Notes under the pieces: model-generated
Database searches by the model: none
Seen by the model: only the letters and a program-made list of their open reading frames with translations
What the model was told of the DNA's origin: nothing
DNA from: Allobosea sp.
GTDB taxonomy: Bacteria > Pseudomonadota > Alphaproteobacteria > Rhizobiales > Beijerinckiaceae
Length of the DNA: 48,425 nucleotides
Assembly: GCF_030694325.1 (NCBI RefSeq)
Contig: NZ_JAUXYO010000207.1
Span: forward strand, 1-48,425
Direction: 5' to 3'
Translations under genes and position numbers: made by a program
Part shown: positions 36,285 to 44,216 of the stretch, piece by piece
Numbering within the stretch: the stretch's first letter is position 1
Layout of the letters: every line of letters begins with the position of its first letter

Positions 36285-39200
36285 TCAGGCGCCCTTGCGG
36301 GGCAGGTCGGCCAGCATGCCGGCGGCGACCATCAGTTTCGGCAGGGACAGGCCGGAGGCGGCGATGGCCTGGACGGTGGTGCGGGTGCGGTCGACGTCGA
36401 CCCGGCGCGCCTCCTGCCAGGCGTCGAGGCCCGAACCGCCGGCCGCGATCTCGCGGGTCAGGCCGGCCTGGGCGTCGAACAGCGTCTCGACGGCACGCTC
36501 GCGGGCGAGGCGCTCGTAATCATCGGTCGCCGGCACCGCCGCGGCCGCGGCCGCGAGAGCCGACAGGCCGAAGATCGAATCGACTCCGAAATGGATCGCG
36601 GCGACGGAGGCGATGTCGCCGCCGCTCTGCCCGGCGATGTCGACGATTTCCGTCGCCTGAGCCAGGGTCGGCAGGCTGGCGATGCGCGCGGCGAGGTCGG
36701 CCGGCACGCCTTCCGCCGTCAGGACGGCGATGCGGGCCTGGCGCGCATGGGCCTGGACCTCCGGCAGCAGCGTCTCGAGCGTCTCGGCCAGGGCCGTGAC
36801 GCCGGCCCGGTAATGCGAGACCGTCGCCTCGATGGTGCCGGGCGTGGCCGCGCCGCGGCGCAGGAGCCAGCCCATGCGATCGCGCAGCAGATCCTGGACG
36901 GCGCCGTAGAGCCCGAGTTGGACCTTGCCGGGGAGCTTCGCGTCGAGCGAGTCGATCGCGCCATTGAGGGAGATCAGGTCGAAGGCGTCGCGCGTAATCG
37001 CATAAGCGGCGGCGATGGCCGGCACCTCGGCATGGGTCAGCGCCGAGAGCACCGGGACCAGCGTCGGCCCGCCGCGGTTGACGATGGCGTTGGCGAGCTG
37101 CGTCGCGACGATCTCGCGGCGCAGCTTGTGGCCCGCGATATCGCCGGCATAGCGCTCGCGCAGCGCCTGCGGGAAGTACCGCACCAGTTCGCTGTTGAGA
37201 TAGAGGTCGTCGGGAACGTCGGATTCCAGCAGCGCGTCGTGCAAGGCGAGCTTGGCATAGGCGAGCAGCACGGCGAGTTCGGGCCGCGTCAGCGCCTCGC
37301 CGCGCTTCTCGCGCTCGGCCAGCACCGCGTCGCTCGGCAGGTACTCGACGGTGCGGTCGAGTCTCCCTTGCGTCTCCAGCGTCTGCATCAGGTAGCGCAG
37401 GCCCGGCGTCGCGCCGACCCCGCGGGCCTCCGTGAGGGAGAGTGCCAGCGTCTGCAGGTAGTTGTTGCGCAGGACGAGCTGGCCGACCTCGTCGGTCATC
37501 TCCGCCAGCAACGCGTTGCGGGCCTCTTCCGCCAGACGGCCATCCTTCACGGGTGCGGCGAGCGCGATCTTGATGTTGACCTCGACGTCGGAGGTGTTGA
37601 CGCCAGCGGAATTGTCGATCGCGTCGGTGTTGAGGCGGATGCCGGCGCGGGCGGCCTCGATGCGGCCACGCTGGGTCACGCCGAGATTGGCCCCTTCGCC
37701 GATCACACGGGCGCCGACCTCGCTGCCCGTGATGCGAATCGGATCGTTGGCGCGGTCGCCGACCTGCGCGTCGCTCTCGTCGGAGGCGCGGATATAGGTG
37801 CCGATGCCGCCGAACCAGAGCAGGTCGACGCGCGCCTTCAGGATCGCGGTCATCAGCTCCGGCGGAGAGACCTCCGCTTTGGACAGGCCGAGCAGGGCCT
37901 GCACCGCCGGCGAGAGCGGGATGCTCTTGGCCTGGCGCGAGAAAACCCCGCCGCCGGCCGAGATCAGGCTCTTGTCGTAGTCCTGCCAGGAGGAGCGCGG
38001 CAGGTCGAACAGGCGCTGGCGCTCGGCCAGCGACGCCGCCGGGTCGGGATCGGGATCGAGGAAGATGTCGCGGTGGTCGAAGGCCGCGACCAGCCTGATG
38101 GCGGGCGAAAGGAGCATGCCGTTGCCGAAGACGTCGCCCGACATGTCGCCGACGCCCGCCACGGTGAAGGGCGTGGTCTGGATGTCGATGTCGACCTCGC
38201 GGAAATGCCGCTTCACCGCTTCCCAGGCGCCCCGCGCCGTGATGCCCATCTTCTTGTGGTCGTAGCCCTGCGAGCCGCCGGAGGCGAAGGCGTCGCCGAG
38301 CCAGTGATGCTTCTCCAGCGAGAGCGCGTTGGCGGTGTCGGAGAAGGTCGCCGTGCCCTTGTCGGCGGCGACGACGAGATAGGGGTCGTCGCCGTCATGG
38401 CGCACAGTGTCGGCGGGCGGGATCACGGTCTCGCCGTCGAGATTGTCGGTCAGCTCGAGCAGGGTGCGCACGAAGATGCTGTAGCTCTCGGTGCCCTCGG
38501 CGAACCAGGCCGCGCGGTCGGAGGCCGGCGGCAGGTGCTTGGGCACGAAGCCGCCCTTGGCGCCCACCGGCACGATCACCGCATTCTTCACCTGCTGCGC
38601 CTTCACGAGGCCGAGCACCTCGGTGCGGAAATCCTGCGGCCGGTCGGACCAGCGCAGGCCGCCGCGGGCGACCTTGCCGAAGCGCAGATGGATGCCCTCG
38701 ACGCGCGGCGAATAGACGAAGATCTCGTAGAGCGGGCGCGGCAGCGGCAGCGAATCGACCTTGGCGCAGTCGTATTTGATCGAGATCGTGCCCCGCGGCT
38801 GCCCGTCGGGGCCGATCTGGAAGAAGTTGGTGCGCAGGCCTGCGTCGATCAGGTTGACGAGGCGGCGCAGGATGCGGTCCTCGTCGAGGCTGGTGACCGC
38901 GTCGAGCGCGGTCTCGATCGCCTGGCGCTCGGTCTCCATCTTCTCGGCGCGCTCGCCATCGCCGAGGCGGGGATCGAATTTCGCGATGAAGAGCGCGACC
39001 AGTCCGGCGGCGATGGGGGGATGGCGTGCCAGCGCATCGGCGATGTAGCCCTGCGCATAGGGCGCCCCGACCTGACGGAGGTAGCGCCCGAGGGCCCGCA
39101 GCAGCGAGGCCTCGCGCCAGGCGAGCCCGGCTGCCAGGACGAGCTGGTCGAAGCGGTCCGATTCAGCCAAGCCCCGGAACTGCGCCATCATCGCCGCTTC

Positions 39201-41123
39201 GAGCGCGGGCCCGAGGCGGGATACGTCGATCTCGCCGTCGTCGGCCCGCTCCAGCGTCATGTCGTGGAGCCAGACACGCGTCGTGTCGGCGGCCTCGCCG
39301 GCGGCCGGCTGCGGCGTGATGTTGTAGGTCCGCTCGTTGACGACGCGGAAGCCCATGTTCTCCAGAACCGGCACGCGCGCCGACAGTGAAATCGCGGTGC
39401 CGCGCGAGAAGACCTTGAGGTTGGCCCGCGTCGGCGCATCGCCCTCGCGGCGGTAGAGGTCGACGGCACGCGGGCGATCGGCCGAGAGTTTCTGCAGGAG
39501 ATCGATGTCGGCCAGCGTTTCGGCGGGCGAGAAGCGATCGCGATAGGCGGCCCCGAAGGCTTCGGCATAGCGCTCGGCCAGCGCCCGGGCGGCGGGGCCG
39601 GAGCGCTCGGAATCGAGCACGTCCTTGAGCCCGTCGCTCCAGGTCCGCACGATCGCGGTGATGCCGGCTTCCAGCGTGGCCCGGTCGATCTTCGGGGTTT
39701 TCCCCTCGTCGCGGCCGATGATGTAGTGGGTGCGGGCGAGCGGCCCTTCCGGATAGGCCGGGTAGGCGGCCGAGATCCGGCCCTGATAGATGCGCGCCAG
39801 GAACTCGCCGACGCGGCGGCGCACGCGGGTGTCGTAGCGGTCCTTGGGGATGAAGACGAGGATCGAGACGAAGCGGTCGAATTCGTCGACGCGCGCCAGC
39901 GCGCGGATTCGTGGCCGCTCGGTCAATTGCAGGATCGACAGCGCGAAGCTCTCCAGCGTCGCAGCGTCGATCTGGAAGAGTTCGTCGCGCGGATAGGCGT
40001 CGAGCACGTTGTAGAGCGCGCGGCCGGAATAGCTCGCCGGATCGAAGCCGATGGTGCGGGCGACGCGAGCGACCTTGAGCCGCAGATAGGGAATGGCAAG
40101 CGCGCTGCCGGTATAGGCATTCGAGGTGAGCAGGCCGACGATGCGCAATTCGCCATCGAGCCGCCCGTCCGGCGTGAACAGCTTGACGCCGACATAGTCG
40201 AGATGGACGCGGCGGTGGACCCGGCTCTTGACGTTGGCCTTGGTGATGATCAGCGCCTGCGGCTTGGCCAGGAAGGCGCGGATCTCCGGCGTGACGGTGA
40301 CCATCTCGCGGTTCTTGCGCAGCACCTTGACGGCGGGATCGCGCAGGATGCCGAGGCCGGAGCCCTCGATCGGGTCGGCGGCCGCATCGCCATTGGGAAA
40401 ACGGTAGGCGCGAATGCCGAGCAGGGTGAAATTGTCGCCGGCGATCCATTCGAGGAACTGCAGCGCCTCGGTGACCTCGTCCTCCGGCAGCGGCGGGGGA
40501 TTGGCGCGATAGGCCTGGATCACCTCGGTGATTCGTCCGCGCATCGCGGCCCAGTCTTCGACGGCGAGCCCGACATCGGCATAGACGCGCTCCAGCCCCG
40601 TGCAGAGGCGGTCGCGCGCCTCGGGCGAATCGATCCGCTCGATGACGATCTGGATCAGGCTTTCGCGGCGGGTGCCTTCGGGGGCCCGGCCCGCCGCCTC
40701 GCCGGCGAGCGAGATGAAGGTGCCGTCGGCTGTGCGGGCGACCGCCAGGATCGGGTGCGAGACGAGGCGCGGCTCGTAGCCCTGCTCGGCGAGTTCGGCC
40801 AGCGTCGAATCGAGCAGGAAGGGCTTGTTCTCGTTGACGACCTCCAGAATGGTGACCTGGCGCTCCCGGCCTTCGCTGTCGAAAGCGTCGTCGCGAAAAC
40901 GCAAATTGATCGCCTGCGGTGGGCGGGGCGCGAGCAGATGCGCGTAGGCCGAGGCCGCGGCGCGGGCCAAGAGGTCCGCCGGCAGGGCTTCGAGATCCTC
41001 CGCGACGTCACGGCCGAAGAGCAGGCGCGGAAACTCGGGCGGCATCGTTCCCGGAAGACCAATGGCTGCGGCCTCGATTGCGGAAACGGCGGCAGCCGTC
41101 GCATTGGTCACGCGTTTGCCCAT
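36285..41123 (-). CDS. NAD-specific glutamate dehydrogenase, large type
   Basis: A 1612-residue enzyme of the 180-kDa NAD-GDH class, which oxidises glutamate to 2-oxoglutarate and ammonium and mainly serves glutamate catabolism. Residues about 1-700 form the regulatory N-terminal half with ACT-like modules (TILEVVNENKPFLLDST). The catalytic part is in the second half: KVARGGLRWSDRPQDFRTEVLGLVKAQQVKNAVIVPVGAKGGF (about 780-860) and later FGGIGTYIRASDESDAQVGDRAN. The length is normal. A plus-strand ORF of 1038 codons lies opposite it and is a GC-rich shadow. The gene is divergent from the AhpD-like gene. Confidence 0.95.
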   Translation of the reverse strand: MGKRVTNATAAAVSAIEAAAIGLPGTMPPEFPRLLFGRDVAEDLEALPADLLARAAASAYAHLLAPRPPQAINLRFRDDAFDSEGRERQVTILEVVNENKPFLLDSTLAELAEQGYEPRLVSHPILAVARTADGTFISLAGEAAGRAPEGTRRESLIQIVIERIDSPEARDRLCTGLERVYADVGLAVEDWAAMRGRITEVIQAYRANPPPLPEDEVTEALQFLEWIAGDNFTLLGIRAYRFPNGDAAADPIEGSGLGILRDPAVKVLRKNREMVTVTPEIRAFLAKPQALIITKANVKSRVHRRVHLDYVGVKLFTPDGRLDGELRIVGLLTSNAYTGSALAIPYLRLKVARVARTIGFDPASYSGRALYNVLDAYPRDELFQIDAATLESFALSILQLTERPRIRALARVDEFDRFVSILVFIPKDRYDTRVRRRVGEFLARIYQGRISAAYPAYPEGPLARTHYIIGRDEGKTPKIDRATLEAGITAIVRTWSDGLKDVLDSERSGPAARALAERYAEAFGAAYRDRFSPAETLADIDLLQKLSADRPRAVDLYRREGDAPTRANLKVFSRGTAISLSARVPVLENMGFRVVNERTYNITPQPAAGEAADTTRVWLHDMTLERADDGEIDVSRLGPALEAAMMAQFRGLAESDRFDQLVLAAGLAWREASLLRALGRYLRQVGAPYAQGYIADALARHPPIAAGLVALFIAKFDPRLGDGERAEKMETERQAIETALDAVTSLDEDRILRRLVNLIDAGLRTNFFQIGPDGQPRGTISIKYDCAKVDSLPLPRPLYEIFVYSPRVEGIHLRFGKVARGGLRWSDRPQDFRTEVLGLVKAQQVKNAVIVPVGAKGGFVPKHLPPASDRAAWFAEGTESYSIFVRTLLELTDNLDGETVIPPADTVRHDGDDPYLVVAADKGTATFSDTANALSLEKHHWLGDAFASGGSQGYDHKKMGITARGAWEAVKRHFREVDIDIQTTPFTVAGVGDMSGDVFGNGMLLSPAIRLVAAFDHRDIFLDPDPDPAASLAERQRLFDLPRSSWQDYDKSLISAGGGVFSRQAKSIPLSPAVQALLGLSKAEVSPPELMTAILKARVDLLWFGGIGTYIRASDESDAQVGDRANDPIRITGSEVGARVIGEGANLGVTQRGRIEAARAGIRLNTDAIDNSAGVNTSDVEVNIKIALAAPVKDGRLAEEARNALLAEMTDEVGQLVLRNNYLQTLALSLTEARGVGATPGLRYLMQTLETQGRLDRTVEYLPSDAVLAEREKRGEALTRPELAVLLAYAKLALHDALLESDVPDDLYLNSELVRYFPQALRERYAGDIAGHKLRREIVATQLANAIVNRGGPTLVPVLSALTHAEVPAIAAAYAITRDAFDLISLNGAIDSLDAKLPGKVQLGLYGAVQDLLRDRMGWLLRRGAATPGTIEATVSHYRAGVTALAETLETLLPEVQAHARQARIAVLTAEGVPADLAARIASLPTLAQATEIVDIAGQSGGDIASVAAIHFGVDSIFGLSALAAAAAAVPATDDYERLARERAVETLFDAQAGLTREIAAGGSGLDAWQEARRVDVDRTRTTVQAIAASGLSLPKLMVAAGMLADLPRKGA

Positions 41124-41226
41124 GGTCCACCCCTGTTATTTTGCCCCAGCGATGACATAGGCTGGGACGCCTTTCAATTGTGGTGCAGCGCTGGGCGACG
41201 ACCCGGGCGACATGACAGGACGAACC

Positions 41227-41844
41227 ATGACGGCCAATCATGACAAACCGAAGCCCGGGGAGAAACCGGCGCCACAGGATCTCGCCCCGCCTGCGATGGC
41301 ACTCGACTTGCCGCCGGGGCCTCTCTGCGCGGAGAATCAGGCCTATTTCGACAAATGCCTGGAAAAGCTCGGCTTCGTGCCGAACGTGCTGGTGGCCTAC
41401 GCCCATGACGACGCCAAGCTCTCGGCCTTCGCCGCCTTCTACAATGACCTGATGCTGGCCCCCTCCGGGCTGTCGAAACTCGAGCGCGAGATGATCGCGG
41501 TCGCCGTGTCGAGCGTGAACCGCTGCTACTACTGCCTCACGGCCCATGGCGCCGCGGTGCGGCAGCTGTCGCAGGATCCGGTGCTGGGCGAGCTGATGGC
41601 GATGAATTACCGCGCCGCCGATCTGTCGTCGCGTCACCGCGCCATGCTCGACTTCGCGGTCAAGCTCACGGAGACACCGCAGCTCGTCGGCGAGACTGAT
41701 CGGGATGGATTAAGGGCGGTCGGGTTCGGCGAGCGGGACATCTGGGACGTCTCGGCGGTGGCCGCCTTCTACAACATGTCGAACCGCATGGCCTCGGCGG
41801 TCGATATGCGCCCCAACGCGGAATACCACCGGCAAGCTCGGTGA
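41227..41844 (+). CDS. AhpD-like peroxidase-related protein
   Basis: A 205-residue member of the carboxymuconolactone decarboxylase/AhpD superfamily, in the peroxidase-related branch. The redox motif is NRCYYCLTAHGAAVR (Cys-x-x-Cys with His three residues later), as in AhpD. The regions LEREMIAVAVSSVN before it and DIWDVSAVAAFYNMSNRMA after it complete the all-helical fold. It probably protects against peroxides, with the physiological electron donor unknown. I use the ATG at 41227, which has AGGA 6 nt upstream, over the in-frame ATG at 41212. Divergent from glutamate dehydrogenase. Confidence 0.87.
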   Translation: MTANHDKPKPGEKPAPQDLAPPAMALDLPPGPLCAENQAYFDKCLEKLGFVPNVLVAYAHDDAKLSAFAAFYNDLMLAPSGLSKLEREMIAVAVSSVNRCYYCLTAHGAAVRQLSQDPVLGELMAMNYRAADLSSRHRAMLDFAVKLTETPQLVGETDRDGLRAVGFGERDIWDVSAVAAFYNMSNRMASAVDMRPNAEYHRQAR

Positions 41845-41859
41845 GTCGGGTTGTTCGAC

Positions 41860-41891
41860 AAAGAAAAACGGCCGGCGCAGAACGCCAGCCG
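41860..41891 (-). terminator. Orphan intrinsic terminator on the minus strand
   Basis: Read on the minus strand: CGGCTGGCG, TTCTG loop, CGCCGGCCG, then TTTTTCTTTG. One position pairs as U-G in the minus-strand RNA but would be a C-A mismatch on the plus strand, and the T run exists only on the minus side, so the minus strand is the functional one. No protein gene on that strand ends here. Confidence 0.75.
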
Positions 41892-42204
41892 CTGAGTTGG
41901 CCCCGATCGAACTGGCCCGGCCCCGCCCGATCCGCGGGGGGCTGGGGGGCTGACAAACCGAAGATCGGCGAAGCCGGGCCGTCGAGGCAACACGGTCATT
42001 CCAACCAAGCAACAGGGCGCGGACTTGGCCCGAACGCGGCGAAAATGCGGCGCCGCTGACGAAGCCGTGAGAGCCCCATCACCGGTTCTGGCGCGGTCCG
42101 CCGCCGCAACAGGGGCGCGCCGATTGCTTGCCAGCGCAGCATCGCGCGGGCATCATCGGGTGCGAGGCATCGAGGCCGCCATGGCGCGGCCGTCGGGAGG
42201 CGCA
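41892..42204 (-). ncRNA. Candidate unannotated minus-strand small RNA region
   Basis: This is the upstream part of a 360-nt gap with no coding gene that I can support. It ends in the orphan minus-strand terminator at 41860-41891. I tested it by eye for 6S, SRP and RNase P RNA and tmRNA signatures and found none. The small minus-strand ORFs in the track (79, 96 and 100 codons) have no recognisable domain or ribosome binding site. The RNA's 5' end cannot be placed. The alternative is that the terminator stops read-through from the acetyltransferase gene. Confidence 0.3.
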
Positions 42205-42573
42205 ATGAGCGAAAGCGAGACGCCGCAATCGCAGGCGGCCAACGGGGTGATTCCCTTCCCCGTCGCAGCCAGACCCGCGACGGTGACCTTCGACCGCAAG
42301 GAACTGTCCGAGCTACTCAACCTCTATGGTCGGATGGTCGCAGCCGGGGAATGGCGCGACTACGCGATCGATTTTCTGAAAGACCAGGCGCAGTTCTCGG
42401 TCTACCGGCGCTCCTCGGAGGTGCCGCTCTACCGCATCGTCAAGGATCCCGCGCTGGCGAAGCGGCAGGGCGCCTATTCGGTCGTCGCAGCGACGGGGCT
42501 GGTGCTGAAGCGCGGCGCGGAATTGTCGCGCGTGCTGCGGGTTCTCGACCGGAAGCTCAGCGTCGTCGGCTGA
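42205..42573 (+). CDS. DUF2794 family protein
   Basis: A 122-residue protein of a family found widely in alphaproteobacteria with no assigned function. After a variable N-terminus (about 30 residues) comes the conserved core: TFDRKELSELLNLYGRMVAAGEWRDYAIDFLKDQAQFSVYRR, then EVPLYRIVKDPALAKRQGAYSVVAATGLVLKRG. There is no signal peptide or membrane segment, and no catalytic motif I can name. The ATG at 42205 has GGGAGG 4 nt upstream; the ORF-track start 180 nt earlier lies in non-coding sequence. It converges with the acetyltransferase gene. Confidence 0.88.
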   Translation: MSESETPQSQAANGVIPFPVAARPATVTFDRKELSELLNLYGRMVAAGEWRDYAIDFLKDQAQFSVYRRSSEVPLYRIVKDPALAKRQGAYSVVAATGLVLKRGAELSRVLRVLDRKLSVVG

Positions 42574-42588
42574 TTCGAGGCTCGGCCT

Positions 42589-43122
42589 TCAGGCCGGCGG
42601 CGTGCGGTCGCCCTCGCCGAGTTCCTTCTGCATCAGCATCTGGTCGAGCCAGCGGCCGTGCTTGAAACCGACCTTCTCGGCCACCCCGATCAGGCGGAAG
42701 CGGGCGCGCTCGTGCAGCCGCCGCGAGCCGATCGATCCGCCCGTGCCGTCGCCGATGACGGCGATCATCTGGCGGAAGCCGCGGTTCGCGCAGGCCTCCA
42801 TCAAGGCGGCGAGAAGCGCGCTGCCGGAGCCGGCGCCCTGGGCGTCGGGCGCGATGTAGATCGAGTTCTCGACGGTGGTGCGGTAGGCGGGGCGGGGCCG
42901 GTAGGCGCTGGCATAGGCATAGCCCAGAAGGCGTCCGTCGCGCTCCGCCACGAGATAGGGGTAGCCGCCTGCGGTGACGGCTTCGAAGCGGCGCTGCATC
43001 TCCGCCGCGTCGGGCGGCTCCAGTTCCCACGAGGCCGTCCCGTGACGCACCGCGTGCGCGTAGATCGCGGTGATGTCTCGAATGTCGGCGGGCGTGGCAT
43101 GACGGATCGCAGGTGCTGTCAT
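42589..43122 (-). CDS. GNAT acetyltransferase, phosphinothricin acetyltransferase-like
   Basis: A 177-residue GNAT enzyme, transferring acetyl from acetyl-CoA. Strand and helix order fit the Pat/YncA branch: AIRHATPADIRDITAIYAHAVRHGTASWELEPPD, LLGYAYASAYRPRPAYRTTVENSIYIAPDAQGAGSGSALLAALM (motif A with Q-x-x-G-x-G/S) and GFRQMIAVIGDGTGGSIGSRRLHERARFRLIG. E. coli YncA (MnaT) acts on methionine analogues, and bar/pat on phosphinothricin; which substrate applies is unknown. The start at 43122 gives the family N-terminus; the longer ORF runs through a terminator. Confidence 0.87.
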   Translation of the reverse strand: MTAPAIRHATPADIRDITAIYAHAVRHGTASWELEPPDAAEMQRRFEAVTAGGYPYLVAERDGRLLGYAYASAYRPRPAYRTTVENSIYIAPDAQGAGSGSALLAALMEACANRGFRQMIAVIGDGTGGSIGSRRLHERARFRLIGVAEKVGFKHGRWLDQMLMQKELGEGDRTPPA

Positions 43123-43147
43123 GCACCGATCTTCCTGCGGCACCGTC

Positions 43148-43179
43148 AAAAGAAAAGCCCCGGCCGCGAGGCCGGGGCT
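43148..43179 (-). terminator. Intrinsic terminator of the Bax-inhibitor-1 gene
   Basis: On the minus strand a 10-bp perfect stem (AGCCCCGGCC with GGCCGGGGCT) around TCGC is followed by TTTCTTTT. It lies about 45 nt after the stop of the Bax-inhibitor-1 family gene. Confidence 0.88.
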
Positions 43180-43223
43180 CGTTGTTTTCGCATGCCTGCC
43201 CCGAATGAGGGGCGGGTGGCGGA

Positions 43224-44000
43224 TCACTCCTGCTTGCTGCCGAACAGCGAGAGCAGCATCTGGAACATGTTGATGAAGTTCAGATAGAGCGACAGCGCGC
43301 CGTTCACCGAGAGCTTCGCGGCCTCCTCCGGATTCATGTCGGAGTAGAGGTACATTTCCTTGAGACGCTGGGTATCCCAGGCGGTCAGGCCGGCGAAGAC
43401 CAGCACGCCGATCGCCGAGACGGCGAAAGACAGGGCGCTGGACTGCAGGAAGATGTTGACTACCGAGGCGATCACCAGGCCGATCAGGCCCATGATCAGG
43501 AAGGAGCCCATCGCCGAGAGCGACTTCTTGGTGGTGTAGCCGTAGAGGCTCAGTGCACCGAAGGTCGCGGCGGTGATGAAGAACACCTTGGTGATCGATT
43601 CACCCGTGTAGACCACGAAGATCGACGACAGCGAAACGCCCATCACCGCCGCGAAGGCGAAGAACATGGCTCGCGCGGCCGAGGAGCTCATGCTCTCCGC
43701 CTTGAACGAGAAGAACAGGATGAAGGCGAGCGGCGCCAGCATCACGACCCATTTCAGCGGGCTGAGATAGAGCGCCTGGCCGAGCGGGGTCAGCGCCGTG
43801 ACCTTGCCGGTCGGCGAGACGCCGGCGATCGCCAGCATGGAGATGCCGATCGCGGCGAGGCCGGTGATGGCCAGGCCGATCGACATGTTGTTGTAGACGC
43901 CGAGCATGAACGAGCGCAGGCCCTGATCCATCTCGACGGCGCTGGTCTGCTGTGCGCGGCCGGCACCCCAGACTGGAGCATTGCGGTCGAAGTTGCTCAT
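43224..44000 (-). CDS. Bax inhibitor-1 / YccA family membrane protein
   Basis: A 258-residue inner-membrane protein with a soluble N-terminus of about 30 residues and seven hydrophobic helices. Family signatures: GLRSFMLGVYNNMSIGLAITG, FFAFAAVMGVSLSSIF, TFGALSLYGYTTKKSL and near the end GLTAWDTQRLKEMY, containing the conserved Asp, then LSLYLNFINMFQMLLSLFG. Bacterial relatives include YccA (an FtsH modulator) and YetJ (a pH-gated calcium leak); the role here is not known. Single-gene unit with its own terminator and a likely promoter 86 nt upstream. Confidence 0.92.
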   Translation of the reverse strand: MSNFDRNAPVWGAGRAQQTSAVEMDQGLRSFMLGVYNNMSIGLAITGLAAIGISMLAIAGVSPTGKVTALTPLGQALYLSPLKWVVMLAPLAFILFFSFKAESMSSSAARAMFFAFAAVMGVSLSSIFVVYTGESITKVFFITAATFGALSLYGYTTKKSLSAMGSFLIMGLIGLVIASVVNIFLQSSALSFAVSAIGVLVFAGLTAWDTQRLKEMYLYSDMNPEEAAKLSVNGALSLYLNFINMFQMLLSLFGSKQE

Positions 44001-44085
44001 CGAGCGAGTTTCCCCTGACGTTGAATCCGGACCGGCGCCGCCTGAGCGGGAGCCGGTCGTCGCGCACAACGGTGGCGATATCGGG

Positions 44086-44115
44086 AATATGAGCGGCTTC
44101 CCCGGTTCTTACAAG
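44086..44115 (-). promoter_or_regulatory. Possible promoter of the Bax-inhibitor-1 gene
   Basis: On the minus strand CTTGTA and CATATT are separated by 18 bp, in the style of alphaproteobacterial sigma-70 or RpoH promoters (CTTGnn, then CnTATnT). The start point would be about 75-80 nt before the ATG. The rest of the 216-nt gap (44001-44216) shows no other feature. Confidence 0.4.
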
Positions 44116-44216
44116 GGGCACCATGATTAAACGGCGGCATCCATAGAAACGCGCCGCGCCCTGCATGCAAAATGATAGGGATGTAATGTTTATCGAGAGT
44201 CTTTCTCAGCTAGTCA

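Noticed and set aside
36273-39389. 1038-codon plus-strand ORF opposite glutamate dehydrogenase
   Set aside because: Shadow of a GC-rich gene: no recognisable domain, and the minus-strand frame encodes a complete conserved enzyme.
41710-42012. Small minus-strand ORFs of 79-100 codons near the orphan terminator
   Set aside because: They run into the AhpD-like gene or across the terminator, have different frames without a preferred one, and lack a domain or ribosome binding site.
41892-42204. 6S RNA, SRP RNA, RNase P RNA or tmRNA in the 360-nt gap
   Set aside because: None of the conserved core sequences of these RNAs is visible on either strand.
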